A stretch of 64,000 bases of DNA from the NCBI GenBank assembly GCA_026214975.1, contig CM047806.1:47137947-47201946 (forward strand), given 5' to 3'. Each line of letters opens with the position of its first letter. Position 1 is the first letter of the stretch. The DNA is from Gentiana macrophylla. Taxonomy: Eukaryota; Streptophyta; Magnoliopsida; Gentianales; Gentianaceae. Below are positions 33,433-47,776 of this stretch, one piece after another. The notes under the pieces were generated by a model. It ran no database searches and was not told the DNA's origin. It saw only the letters and a program-made list of their open reading frames with translations. A program made the position numbers and the translations under genes.

Positions 33433-34883
33433 CACGAGTGCCAATTTCTGGATATATTTTTTAGAGTAGAGTAAAGAACTTTGTTTTTGTTTTCGTTGTA
33501 GAGTCACGAGTCCGCCGCGGTTGGCCTGGAATTCTGTGATTCTGAGCGTTTATTTGTGTTTCTATGTTAAAATCTTTTAGTGATAGTCAGGTCCCGCAGA
33601 AGCTGGTTTTGCACCAGCTGTAGTGGAAAATGCTAACCGTGTTTTTGTTTCTTTTTCTTCTGTTGCAGGTTTTTGTAGAAGCACCATCGGATCTCAAAAG
33701 GTCAGTTTTTTTTTGCATTTTCCTAACAATCACCATGCAACCTGTGGAAGAAATTGTCTTCGAGACCAAGCTAGTTTCATTTAATCTTGAAATGTCAAAG
33801 AGAAAGTCGAAGCATGAACAAAATTAAGAAAAACGGATAAAGGAAGCTGTTGATGCTGCCTGGAGAGCGACATAGGCTGACCTGGAATTCTACGGCATAT
33901 GATGAAAGGTTTGCCTCATATTTTCATTATTGATATTTCGTTTGATTCAGAGTCAACCTATTACCCGGCATCTGAACCTTCAGAGACTGAGGAGCTCTCA
34001 GATCTTGGGGAGGTTGAGAAGCTAGGTGATCCCGGTAGTTTCTGGTTGCATGTGTTAATTAATGATAAACCATTAGGGTTAATCTTGTGAGATTCTAGGT
34101 CAAGTATCAACAACTTCACTTTGTCACGCTTCTTTAGAGCTGGTTTTAAGGTCAATATGAACCACTCAATAGGGATGAGGTTCGTTGATCGATATGTGAA
34201 CATGGTCACTGGTAGGCTGGAGGATTGTATAGTTAGTGTAGGGGATTTCATTTATTTGTAGATTTTACAGTTATGGATGTTCCGGAGGACCCAAGTGCCC
34301 CGATTCTATTGGGTCATCCATTTTTAGCCACCAATCGAGCTGTGATGGACATGGATATAATCTTAAGTGTAGATAATGATTCTGAATCACATAAGATTTT
34401 GAACCCCTTGAAGAATAGGCCTGGAACTAGTTATATGATGTACTCGACCTAGGAGGGTGTTTCAAGTTCAAACCGACAAAGTCTCACATTGATTCACAAG
34501 AAGGTTGTTGTCCCAAGTACCAGTTCTGCTGAGAGAAAATGATGATCAGATCCATTCCCAAGCGCCACAGGAGGATAGTCATTCCATTCCGATGGAAATA
34601 AACGACCCCACCCTGCATAGTGTCGAAGATGGCTTACATGAAGAAAAATCGGATGCTCATGTATTAAAAGTGAAGAAGTAGTCAAGGCGAGGACGGTCTA
34701 AAAAGGGGTCGATGTGGACTAGGAAAGGAATGACCAAGTCATTGGTGCTACGAAGCATGATTGAGAGGGAGATCTCCTCGATGGAATAGACGAGTGCTAC
34801 TTCCCTGGCCTTAAGGGCAAATGAAGAGATTGGATAGAGAAAGAGACAGAGAGACTCTCTATGAAGGCTTGTAGAGTGAAAGA
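33433..34883 (+). pseudogene. Gypsy gag-protease remnant
   Basis: After a leader without recognisable gag, a plus-strand frame from about 33899 has an acidic stretch and W-L-H-V-L-I-N-D-K-P-L-G-L-I-L, where an in-frame stop precedes D-S-R-S-S-I-N, the protease active-site region. The expected D-S-G is D-S-R, so it is inactive. A frameshift near 34257 leads to D-F-T-V-M-D-V-P-E-D and I-L-L-G-H-P-F-L-A-T-N-R-A, the gypsy protease C-terminal signature. Past 34420 there is only decayed sequence until the copia LTR. The element is truncated before RT. Confidence 0.7.
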
Positions 34884-36650
34884 TGCTAGATATACAGAAA
34901 CCCGAATCCGGATCCGATCCATAATTGGATCGTCAGATCTGATTCACAGCACCGATCGAGACACTCGACCTAGCACAGCGGAAGCTACGAATAAATTCGA
35001 ATTAGATTATACCACGATATGATTCACATAAATAATTAATATAACTATGAGAAGGTTAAAGATTTACCTTATTAAAGATGAACAGTAAATCGACAGATGG
35101 AGAAGCCACAATCTTCCGGATTATATCTCTTAGCGACGACTGGTGGACGTCGATCCTCGCCGGAGAACCTCCTCGAAAATGCACAAGAAAAACCCTAGGT
35201 TTTTCTCCTCTTAATGACTAAGGCAAGAAACTAATTTTTCTTCCTTTTAATTTGAGTGTGGCGCATTTAATTGTGTGTATTGTGCTAGGAGGAACTCTCT
35301 TAATATAGGAAAATAACTAGTCAAGAGAGTTATCCTTTTCACACCACAATTACCTATTCCCATAAGGAAAAGATATTTGCCAAAAGATAAGAGATAATTC
35401 CTAAAAAATCAATCTTTTATTTTTTCATTAATTATCCAATAAATAGATAATTAATTAATTACACATGTGACATAATCTAGAAAAAATTCTTTTCCTAATT
35501 TATTACAATTGTAGGCGCCACTTTTGTCAATATTTTAATAGAAAATGTCTTTTCTATTTTACATATTATTTACCAAATAAATAATATTGCATATCCATTA
35601 AATAGACCAACTATTTATTTATTCTCGAGGTTCCATAAAACGAGAAAACACTCACGTGTTAGGAGCCAACCCGGGGACCATGGACCTATAACCAGTAGCT
35701 ACAATAATTTGAATAAAATATTCATCAAACAGAATATTTCTACTCAACTTATTAATTCTGGAATTACGCCACCATAAATCCGAAACTGAACTCAATCGAT
35801 TATAGATATAACTTATTCTCAAAACGTCGAGTCGAGTCGATAAGTGTCCATTGATATAATCATTACGTATAAACTAACCCTCCATAGACTATCCGTAATG
35901 AAGCAGGATTATTTCCATAAACCTTCTTCAATACATCTTATCCTTATTTACCATTAACCCACTAGTGATCAATTAGTTCATAACCAATACGAACTCCGCG
36001 GATCGATAAGTTTCTAGGATCAACAAATAAGGGGATTGTCTTTCTACTTCCCGCGGGAAGGAATGGATTCCATATCTGCGAAACACACACTTCTCACTCA
36101 TTCCAGAATAGTGCCAACGTGAAAGTGATTCGGACCGCGCCTCTTAGCGATCCTTAACGAACACATCAAACCCTATCCTGAAAGCAGTAGGAGTCTGTAA
36201 TCACTTCAGGATTAAGGTTAATCCATATATGATCATCTTGTGATTTAATAAGATTTCTCAATCACGGAATTATATGAGAAACTCATATTAAATTGGTCCA
36301 GTCCTATATGACTCTCATCATATATAAATGCCCCACTTAGACAACCAATGTCGACGGTCCGGATAAGACGGTCACAGCATAAAGTGTTCTGGGCGCATTA
36401 GTGGTGGTTTAATCAATAGACCCCATACTTTGATTAAGTTCACCACAGACTAATAGTTCAAGTGTATCACCATAAACTTAATCCTCATGTGTGACACACA
36501 CTAAGTTATATGGCCACATATGATACGACTTGGGGTTTTCAGCAGTGTATTACTTACAAGCACAAAGCAAGAATAAGATGAGAATAAATCTGTCATTTAT
36601 TAATTATAAAAACAATTACATAAATTGTCTTTCGGGCGCTACTTCCAACA
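34884..36650 (-). repeat. 3' LTR of a truncated minus-strand copia (about 1.77 kb)
   Basis: The right end ...CTACTTCCAACA (minus-strand LTR start TGTTGGAAGTAG) is firm because a polypurine tract adjoins it at 36651. The left end is less certain; TGctagatatacag at 34884 is the best TG near the change of sequence style. No second LTR was found to the right. Confidence 0.65.
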
Positions 36651-36810
36651 ATCTCTCACTTGCCCGTAAGGACAAGCAACAATTGTCTTTCGGGCACACT
36701 ACATCTAAAAATCTCCCACTTGCCCGTAAAGACAAGCAACAATTGCTTTTAGAACACCACGCCCTTATTCTATCTATCCACAACATTCTCCCACTTGCTC
36801 TAAAGCAGAT
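36620..36810 (-). promoter_or_regulatory. Polypurine tract with two extra tandem copies
   Basis: Plus-strand words ctcacttgcccgtaaggacaagcaacaattg, ctcccacttgcccgtaaa, and ctcccacttgctctaaa recur about every 60-70 bases after ctttcgggc or cttttagaac words. So the LTR edge and polypurine tract (minus strand CAAGTGAGAGAT, CAAGTGGGAGAT) are repeated three times, with decreasing similarity. Confidence 0.65.
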
Positions 36811-37720
36811 GAAACATATCTCCCAATTTGATACCCGCCAAGCGCTCATCAGTGACGATATATGCCACGCAACTTGGTAAACTGATCAGCTAGGTTGTCG
36901 GCTCGAGGCGATCTTTAGGACCGAAACATCGCCTCTCTGCATGATTTGTCTGACCATGTGGTAATTACTTTCAATATGCTTTTGACCTCTTATGATTGCG
37001 AAGATCCTTTGTATGAGTTTCCTCTCAACTTTTTTCACAATAAAATGGTATCGGCTCATCGAGACCTAGAATCACTTCCCGATCCAACAAAGAACTTCTC
37101 ATGCCACACTGCCTCTTTAGCTGCTCTGAAAGTTGCTATGTATTTGACTAACAGAGTCAAATTGGCGATCTTTGGATTGCTCAGGCATCAGTAGCTCCAT
37201 CATAATGAGTAAACACTGAGCCTGAGATCGATTCACGATCATCCTTAATCCGACAAAAAATCAGAATCAGTGTAGTCAACGACATTCAGGTTCGCACCCG
37301 AATGCCCAAGCATATGATTCCTCGTTCTCTAAAGATACTTGAGGATGCACTAAAACTGCTTTCAATACTCGAATCCATGATTCGATTACAATTGACTTTT
37401 AATAATCTGACATTCTCTATCCATAAGAGAATTTATCCCATTTTCTCTATATCCGAAGATTGAGAGAATTATTCTGTGAGGGGTTGGGTAGGAAACCTCT
37501 CGTTGAATTTTGCATACTAATATGCATTTTTATCTTAACCAATAAGAAGGATGGGATACGGCCAAAAACTTGTTCTCGTGAATTCGACCGAATCAAATTC
37601 TAAGAATATAGTCTATTTCTCTGATTCAGAGAATCTTGGCTTGTCAGTTTCTGACTTCAGATAACACACTCAAGTTGTTCCCAACCGTTGCAGTGTTACT
37701 TGTATAAACACTAACGTCTA
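36811..37720 (-). pseudogene. Copia RT end and RNase H (Tork-like), decayed
   Basis: Minus-strand frames contain copia RNase H in recognisable order: I-L-K-Y-L, then L-N-V-V-D-Y-T-D-S-D-F near 37290, A-A-K-E-A-V-W near 37110, and N-L-A-D-Q-F-T-K near 36890. Further right comes a decayed RT end with M-Q-N-S-T-R-G-F-L-P near 37500. Stops and frameshifts interrupt it. It reads toward the polypurine tract and LTR at 34884-36650, so they belong together. Sequence from 37721 to 38178 gives no recognisable pol and the element is truncated there. Confidence 0.7.
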
Positions 37721-38178
37721 CTACTTTACCAATATTGATTCTAGGGTCTACAAAAGACTCATCAATATTATGGTCAAGCCCACACATTTCAAACATGTGA
37801 CTTTTAATGACCTACTCCGATTTGGGTGATTCAAAGTGTGTTGGAATCCTCGTTTAAATCCCACAACTTTCATGTAGAAGTCCAAGCCCAGTTCGTCTTT
37901 TAAAGATTCGTAAACTGCGTTGAAAGATCACCAATCAGATTCTCGGGTCCAATCTTCGCTCGAAACACTTCAACCTTCAGCTCAGTTCAGTTCTTTATCG
38001 ATTAACACTTATATTCAGCCCAAATGATGCTTCGAACACTCATCCATCTGTCAATAAAACCATACCACACATAGTAGCTTCTATTTCTAGCAAATAACGC
38101 ATAAAATACACGGTTAATACGCATAATACCAATTTCATCACCCCGGACGTGGCTTAATGACATTTAGCTAATTAACTC

Positions 38179-40020
38179 ATGATTTCATACATATTATCCC
38201 TATTGAGAACACAAATCCGGGCTAGATTGATGGTAAATAATGGTACCAATTTGACCGTCATCAAGAATCAAGAGTCCACAATTCTTTTGGAACAGAGGAA
38301 TTATCAAGTCAGAGGTGATAGTTTTAGAAATGATCATTCTGGTTCTAGATCCTATCAGTTAAATAATACTGTTCCGCCAAGAAATGTGGGTGTCAATGGC
38401 TTTAGAGAGAAGAATATGGCTGGTTATAAGATGGTTCAGTGCACTTTATGTGGTTTTAATGGTCACACTGAAGATAATTGTTACAAGAAACATAGATATC
38501 CATCTGGTTTTAAATCCAAGCACAAGCAAAATATGGTGGATCGGTCAGCAACTAAGAAATAGCAAGATACTGGACATGCTGGATCCAATATCCCAGGTCT
38601 CACATCAGAACAATTTAAGAAGTTGTTGAATCTTCTAAATTCTGAACTAGCAGGCCATATAGTCAATCAGATTCATGCTATGAACATTCATTTATTCCCC
38701 GGTCAAGAGGCAGGTGATGTTTGTTTGTTAAATTACACACAATGGATCTTGGATTCTTGTGCCAGATATCACATTGTGTGTTCTCTTTCTCAACTGAGTA
38801 ATCTTAAACATGTTTCCAATATGAAAGTAGGATTATCTAATGGCATCAATGTACCAATCACTCATATCGGTCAAGTTGTGATCAATTCAAATCTTATCTT
38901 TCATAAAGTCTTGTACATTCATGGTTATGAATTTAATCTGTTGTCCCTACCTAAACTAACCAGAGATTCAGATTGTGCTACTATTTTCACTTCTAACAAG
39001 TGTGTTTCGCTGGACAACAAGAGGACCAGAATGATTGGTTTAGCTGAGAAGAAGAAAGTCTTGTACATATTGCATCAGACATATCAAGATCCTAATTCTT
39101 ACTCTGTTTATAATTCTGTTGAGAATGCATGTTTGTCTGACAATGTAGATGAAAAACTTTTATGGAATTATAGACTAGGTCATTTACCAGATAAGATATT
39201 GCAAGTCATTAGTTCTACTTTTTCTGATGTCAAGTTATATGTATGTCATATGACAAAATTAAAGAAGAAACCTTTTCCCTTTAAGCACTACTCCTATTAA
39301 TTCTATGTTTGATCTTGTACATATGGATATTTGGAGACCTTTAAGGCATCCAAATGTGAATGTCAGCAGTATTTCTTAACTATTGTTGATGAATTCTCTA
39401 GATATAGTCGAATGTTTTTTATGAGACGGACGTCTGAGACTTTTGCAATAGTAAAATCTTGCTTCCAATTTGTTCTTATACAATTTAATAAACATATAAA
39501 AGTTATCAGATCTGATAATGTGCTGAGTTTCAGATGAAATATTTCTATGAACAAAATGGCATCATCCACCACCCTTCTTGTGTAAGTACACCTGAATGGA
39601 ATGACATTTTAACATCAACGTTTGCTAAATGTGGCTAGAGGTTTGAGATTCATGGTAATCTGCCCACTAAATATTGTGGATATTGTTTGTCACATGTTGT
39701 GAAAATCATCAACCCCAACCTCTTTGTTAAAAGAACAAAGTCCTTATTGTATGTCTCTAAAACAGATAACGTTGTTTTTAAAGTTTTTGGTTGCCTACTT
39801 TTTTATGCACTCTTTAAAAATTCAGAACAAAATTTGATTCCAGATGTAGAGCTTGTGTATATCTTGGAAACTCTAAAACTTCAAAATGGGTCATTCTCAT
39901 ATATATCACCAACAAATATATCTTTGTTGCTAGAAATATCCGATTTCATGAGACTTATTTCGCTTTATTCAAGCAGGACGTGCAAGTTGTTTCATTCATC
40001 ATTCTTAAGTTGTTCCAGCA
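38179..40020 (+). pseudogene. Copia gag-PR-IN fragment
   Basis: The first frame ends with a zinc knuckle C-T-L-C-G-F-N-G-H-T-E-D-N-C and the following Y-K-K-H-R-Y-P-S-G-F, typical of copia gag. After a stop at 38560 a 225-codon frame has the protease W-I-L-D-S-C-A-R (catalytic D-S-G changed to D-S-C) and the pre-integrase block with L-L-W-N-Y-R-L-G-H. Integrase pieces follow: H-M-D-I-W near 39320, T-I-V-D-E-F-S-R-Y (39331-39537) and R-S-D-N. A stop and frameshifts interrupt it. The last piece (R-F-H-E-T-Y-F near 39950) is the integrase C-terminus; RT and RNase H are missing. Confidence 0.8.
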
Positions 40021-40372
40021 TATAAAAGTGGATGAAGCGGACACAAGTAGGATATGAATACGCGTTCTGAAATGATCAGATGTGAAGACATACAGTCGGT
40101 TGATAAGTAATCAGCTCAGAAGATTATCAGATCAGAAGAACTACTCTGTAACTGAGATGATCAGATGAGAAGAACATGATCAGATCAGAAGATTTGGGTT
40201 TTAGATATTTTGTTTGTTGTAACCCCCCCAAAAAAACTAGTACAGATTGTAACCGTTGGATGGAGTATCATCTATAAATACTCCACCATCAACATGTTGT
40301 AACTTAACTTGATTACCTTTCTGGTTAATGAGAATTCCACTTTTATTTTGTCTTTTATAAATTTCAACAATT
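40021..40372 (+). repeat. Possible copia LTR remnant
   Basis: Contains a TATAAATA box (about 40273) and the run gttgtaac...taatgagaattcc...ataaatttcaaca, in the style of a short copia LTR ending in CA near 40370. GATCAGA-type words repeat several times at 40075-40195. No second copy was found, so this is tentative. Confidence 0.35.
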
Positions 40373-40832
40373 TCAAAAATAGATTACATTCGTTGGACTT
40401 GAACATAAATTATAAAAGTGTGTCATGTATATATGTATTACAAAACTTTATAACTGTGAATAGAGAAGTAGATGGGGTTTGAAGGATGGCCTTAGGCACC
40501 TAGATGCTTAAGGCCCAATCATATATAGTGTCGTATTGAAAGGGCCGACCGAGTATAACATAAGGTACGAAATCGAACACGGGATATTACAAGATGTGTA
40601 AATGAATCTTAACAAACAAACAAGAATTGTTTGTATAGGACTAATATACAACGAATCAATACAAATGCAAAGTCTCTCCACTAGACCTTCTCATCAGCTT
40701 GTGTGGAACACATTTTGTCCTGTGTTTTATCTCATCTACTCTTCTCTACTCCTCTCCACACGTTTCAGTATCAACTATTCTGATTGTATCCGTATCTCCC
40801 GTTTTTCCTACTTCTCTAAGTCAAGTAAATAT
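40373..40832. other. Intergenic, no gene recognised
   Basis: AT-rich sequence upstream of the cysteine protease gene with no supported feature. Confidence 0.5.
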
Positions 40833-41226
40833 TTTCTTGCTCATATCTTTTAAAGTAATAATTACTGACAATTTTTTTTTTTTTTTTCCTTTCTTCATTG
40901 TGCGGTTCAAATTGGAGACGTATCTTAATAGGCATCAAGGTGTTTTATTTTTATTTTTATTTTATTTTTAGCACGAAACTATTCGATATTTTCCTATTGA
41001 TATTAATTACTACTATCTTCTTCAAAATATAAGTATCCTATTTTCTTTATCTCATATATTTTAAATTCTATAATTACTGACAATTTTTTTTTTTTCTTCT
41101 CTATTTCTTCATTTATTATGAATTCAAATTGGAGACGTATCTTAATAGGCATCAAGGTGTTTTATTTTTATTTTTATTTTATTTTTAGCACGAAACTATT
41201 CGATATTTTCCCATAGATATTAATTA
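40833..41226. repeat. Direct duplication (about 180 bp, two copies) in the protease promoter
   Basis: Copy 1 (40833-41011) and copy 2 (41042-41226) share TTGGAGACGTATCTTAATAG and GGCATCAAGGTGTTTTA, an A/T-rich ladder and GCACGAAACTATTCGATATT. Each has a T-run near its start. The second copy ends about 75 bp before the TATA-like box of the gene. Confidence 0.85.
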
Positions 41227-41298
41227 ATGGTGAAACATTATTGTCCTATCTTGACGGTAGTTACGTAAATAACCATCTTTCCAGTTTACTTCTTTCCC

Positions 41299-41306
41299 TT
41301 TATAAC
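41299..41306 (+). promoter_or_regulatory. TATA-like box of the cysteine protease gene
   Basis: TTTATAAC lies about 90 bp upstream of the ATG in a pyrimidine-rich setting. It is the only such box at a fitting distance. Confidence 0.5.
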
Positions 41307-41393
41307 TCTAGCTACTAGTCCTTGCATCTTCCTTTCTCTACTAGCTAGCTAATTAATCTTCTAAAACCAGGACCTTAAAAAAAGTACACAAAA

Positions 41394-44514
<3,121 letters not shown>

Positions 44515-44877
44515 TTTGCCCTTTTATAATTATACATATATGATGATATGGTGGCTGAAATTAGGACTGAAAAAAAATAAGTTTTAGTCAGCTTTTTTTA
44601 TCGGCAGAAGATTTATGCTTCTTCTTCCTTAATCATTCATGTTATAAAATCTAGTGTTTGTTTCTGTACATCCCAGTATGCTTGTTGGGTTACATTTACC
44701 ATTGAATATTGATGTATATTTCCATTGTTTTAGCATGTTCCTGAACAAGTGTGACTATATTTCCTCCCATATTTAGGGTGCGTTTCAAATTAAGAAAATA
44801 AAAACAAGTCAACTTAGTCATTCCACTAAAAAAATAAAAATTTATTCATTTGATTAAAATAGTTCTTTCTAAGAAGC

Positions 44878-45335
44878 GGTGTCGAAATACTTGAAGATTC
44901 TGATTTTAAGGGAAGGCTGAACATAGTTGATTTGGAACTAGGCTACTATGTCGTCCGTTTTTGCTGTCGAGAAGACTATGATACGGCGTTGGGTAATGGC
45001 CCTTGGGTCATTCAGGGTCACTATTTGTTGGTAATGAGGTGGAGACCGTTCTTCGTTCCCTCCAAGGAAAAAATCGTTTCTACACTTGTTTGGGTTCGAT
45101 CCCTGAAATACCTCTTGAACATTTTGACAACCATGCCTTCCTTTTGAGAGTGGCTAGACGGGTGGGAAAACCTACCCGAGTAGACGTCGTTACGACCGGT
45201 TCGGTTAGAGGTCATTATGCTCGAGTATGTGTGGAAATGAACTTACACAAAGTGTTGCGCACCAAGGTTGTTTTGAATGCGGTAAATAGTCACAAGACAC
45301 ATGATTGCTCCTCCCTACGGAAAGATAGTGATGCG
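44878..45335 (+). pseudogene. LINE ORF1-like DUF4283 fragment
   Basis: Plus-strand frames give L-G-Y-Y-V-V-R-F, then G-N-G-P-W-V-I-Q-G-H-Y-L-L-V-M-R-W and, after a frameshift near 45095, P-E-I-P-L-E-H-F, R-V-A-R-R-V-G-K-P and A-R-V-C-V-E-M. This is the order of the DUF4283 domain found in plant LINE ORF1 proteins and their domesticated relatives. The zinc-knuckle region is lost (cysteines missing) and the fragment ends where the Ale copia LTR begins at 45336. ATGCG just before it may be one target-duplication copy. Confidence 0.75.
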
Positions 45336-45479
45336 TGTTGAGGATACTGGATCAAAGCCCACTGAAGACAAAGCCCAGCAAATGTTGCGTGTTCAATAAT
45401 ACAGTTAGAAACAATATTTATCTTTGTGTACTGTTTTCACAAAATAATTAATGAGAATGTTCTTTGTCGTTTTCTAACA
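45336..45479 (+). repeat. 5' LTR of Ale-like copia (144 bp)
   Basis: It runs from TGTTGAGGATAC to TTTTCTAACA, with TGTT/AACA terminal repeat, and is directly followed by the PBS. Short LTRs are usual in the Ale lineage. The start is inferred because no second copy remains. Confidence 0.65.
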
Positions 45480-45480
45480 T

Positions 45481-45492
45481 TGGTATCAGAGC
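45481..45492 (+). promoter_or_regulatory. Primer-binding site, perfect iMet type
   Basis: TGGTATCAGAGC lies one base after the LTR end; it is the canonical copia PBS. Confidence 0.9.
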
Positions 45493-45507
45493 ATAATCCG
45501 GTGGAAA

Positions 45508-46180
45508 ATGTCCACCGCACCCACAATCGATCCAACAATGCCGGTGACCGGTGTCACCGATGCACCACCATCCTCTGGAAACAGTGGTAGCATGACCCAA
45601 CCGGCGATTAACACTCAAGTCCCTGCAGTGTCCACTATTTCATTCCCATCACCATCGTTCCCGGGAAGTTTTCCGTTTCAAACAAGTTTTCCGGTCTTTC
45701 CTTCTTAAATAGCAACACCGCCAGCTTACAAAGCTCCGAGTTCACCCTTCTCTACTTCACTTCCACATCCGGCAGCTCTTTTTGAGGAAACCTGAACCAG
45801 ACATGTCATGTTAACCTCGACCGGAACAATTATCTGTTATGGAAGTACACCGTCTTGCCGGTAATTCGAGGCCATAAACCGGAGAGTCATCTGCTTGGAC
45901 ATGCAATCCCACCTCGTCTTCTTCCTAGTCTTGGTGGCTATGGATCCCAACCCAATCTAGCTTTTGATGAGTGGGAGACCATGGATCAACTTCTCCTCGG
46001 ATGGCTAACCGGATCTATGAGGAGCATGCTCTAATGGAGGTTGTTGGATGCAATACAAGCTGCAGAGGTATGGAAGACCTTGGAAAATCTTTTTAATAGC
46101 CAGGAACACAATCACGAATCCTGGAGTATAAAGATGCCTTGACCAAAACTGAGAAAGGAAGGAAGTCCATGTCCGATTAC
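45508..46180 (+). pseudogene. Copia gag, N-terminal part
   Basis: An ATG 15 bases after the PBS opens a Ser/Pro/Thr-rich head (M-S-T-A-P-T-I-D-P). Frameshifts follow before L-L-W-K-Y-T-V-L-P-V-I-R-G-H and G-W-L-T-G-S-M, the capsid-like block of copia gag. It ends at S-M-S-D-Y-L, where the solo LTR entered; the next residues of the same block appear at 49498. Confidence 0.8.
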
Positions 46181-47776
46181 CTCGTTGTTGGACTTATTTT
46201 TAAGTTTTAGTGATGAGTGCCGGACTAGCCATTATGTTATAGAGCAAAGGCAAAAGATGTCTAGATCAAATGTATAGGTTTATTAGAGTTTGATCTTGTA
46301 TAGGTTTGATCAAACAAGCATTTGTAAAAGGTCACCGATCTACTTGTGAGACTTGTCTATATCGATGAGGGTACATAGGTCGATGAGACTAGTCGGGAAC
46401 CTCAAGAAGACCGGAAGAATGAGGGCTCAAACTCGCTTATTGAAGGCTAAGGGATCAAAATTAGTAATTAAAGTCAAGGATATGGAATCGAGAATTTAGG
46501 GAAGTTTGTGATGACCTAAACGATTACATATACCTTGTGTACAATGTCTAAGTTCCACAAGTTAAGTGGTGATTGGAACTTTGTTATGATTAAATGGTGT
46601 AATCTAACTTCATAAATAAAAGTTAGATAAAAGAAGTCAGCTGCATTGTCTTATAGACACAAACAAAAACATGGATCACCGACTAATATGTACTTCAAAT
46701 AGACTCATGATCACAGAACTCGCCGATACATATACTTCAATTATTCAAAGGTTACAATGGAAGATTACAAAGAAAGGGACAACTAACAACCTCTGATTTT
46801 ATCAAACAAATCAATGGTTAAGATTAAAGGGACGTTGGGATGATCAGACCTTTATCCAATGGATACAAGTCAAAGGGGTGGACACCGAAAATCATCAAAA
46901 AGAGTCGGCGATTAATCGTCATCCCAGAATAAATAAAAAGCAAGTCAAGATGGAGACAAATCCGAAACGGCTATGTTTGAATTTCAAACATAAGTCACAA
47001 GGATTTCTACCTATAAATAGAGGACTCCTAACTCAGATACAAGTGATGATTTTTGAAGAAAAATAAGGATCCATCTTGAGCTATTAGAATTAAATCGATC
47101 AAACACCCTGCTGACCCTACTGAGCATAAGGCTACTGATCCAGTATATTTCTTCAAGTGTAATCTGCATTCAAGATACATCAAGTTTACATACTTAAAGA
47201 CATCAAGCTGCTGATCATATCATCCTCGATCAAGTCACGAAAAGTCGAATCACTTACTTGATTCAAACTTTCTTTTACAAGGAATCTCATCAAGACAGGT
47301 GAAGCACATTTGTGTTAAGGATCATTGTTTGTGGTGGAGCCAGTGAAGAGGCAATCCTACCCTTCAAGGACCAAGTGAAGACTTTGGAGCAAAGAATCCT
47401 ACTGCTCCAAGTGTTCAGTTTGAAAAGCCATAGTTATTGGTGAAGGACAAGCAACTTAGGGATTTTGTAATACAATACTACCTCAAGAATCTCTAGTGAA
47501 TTACCTCCAACATCACAGGAGAAGAGTGGGTCGGAGGATTACACCACTTGGAACCACTATAAAATCGCTTACTTACTTTCTGCATTTATATTCGCATTTA
47601 GTTTATCTAGCACATCAATCTACTCGAATCTAGCAACTGAATCACACACATACACTACTGAGTATCTAATACTTGGTATCATATTTAACAACAAGTAAGG
47701 CTTAATTTTTGATATATTTCCGCTGCACAAATTCAGTAAACTCAACAGTCAGCAGACTACTGAGTATCAGCAGACT

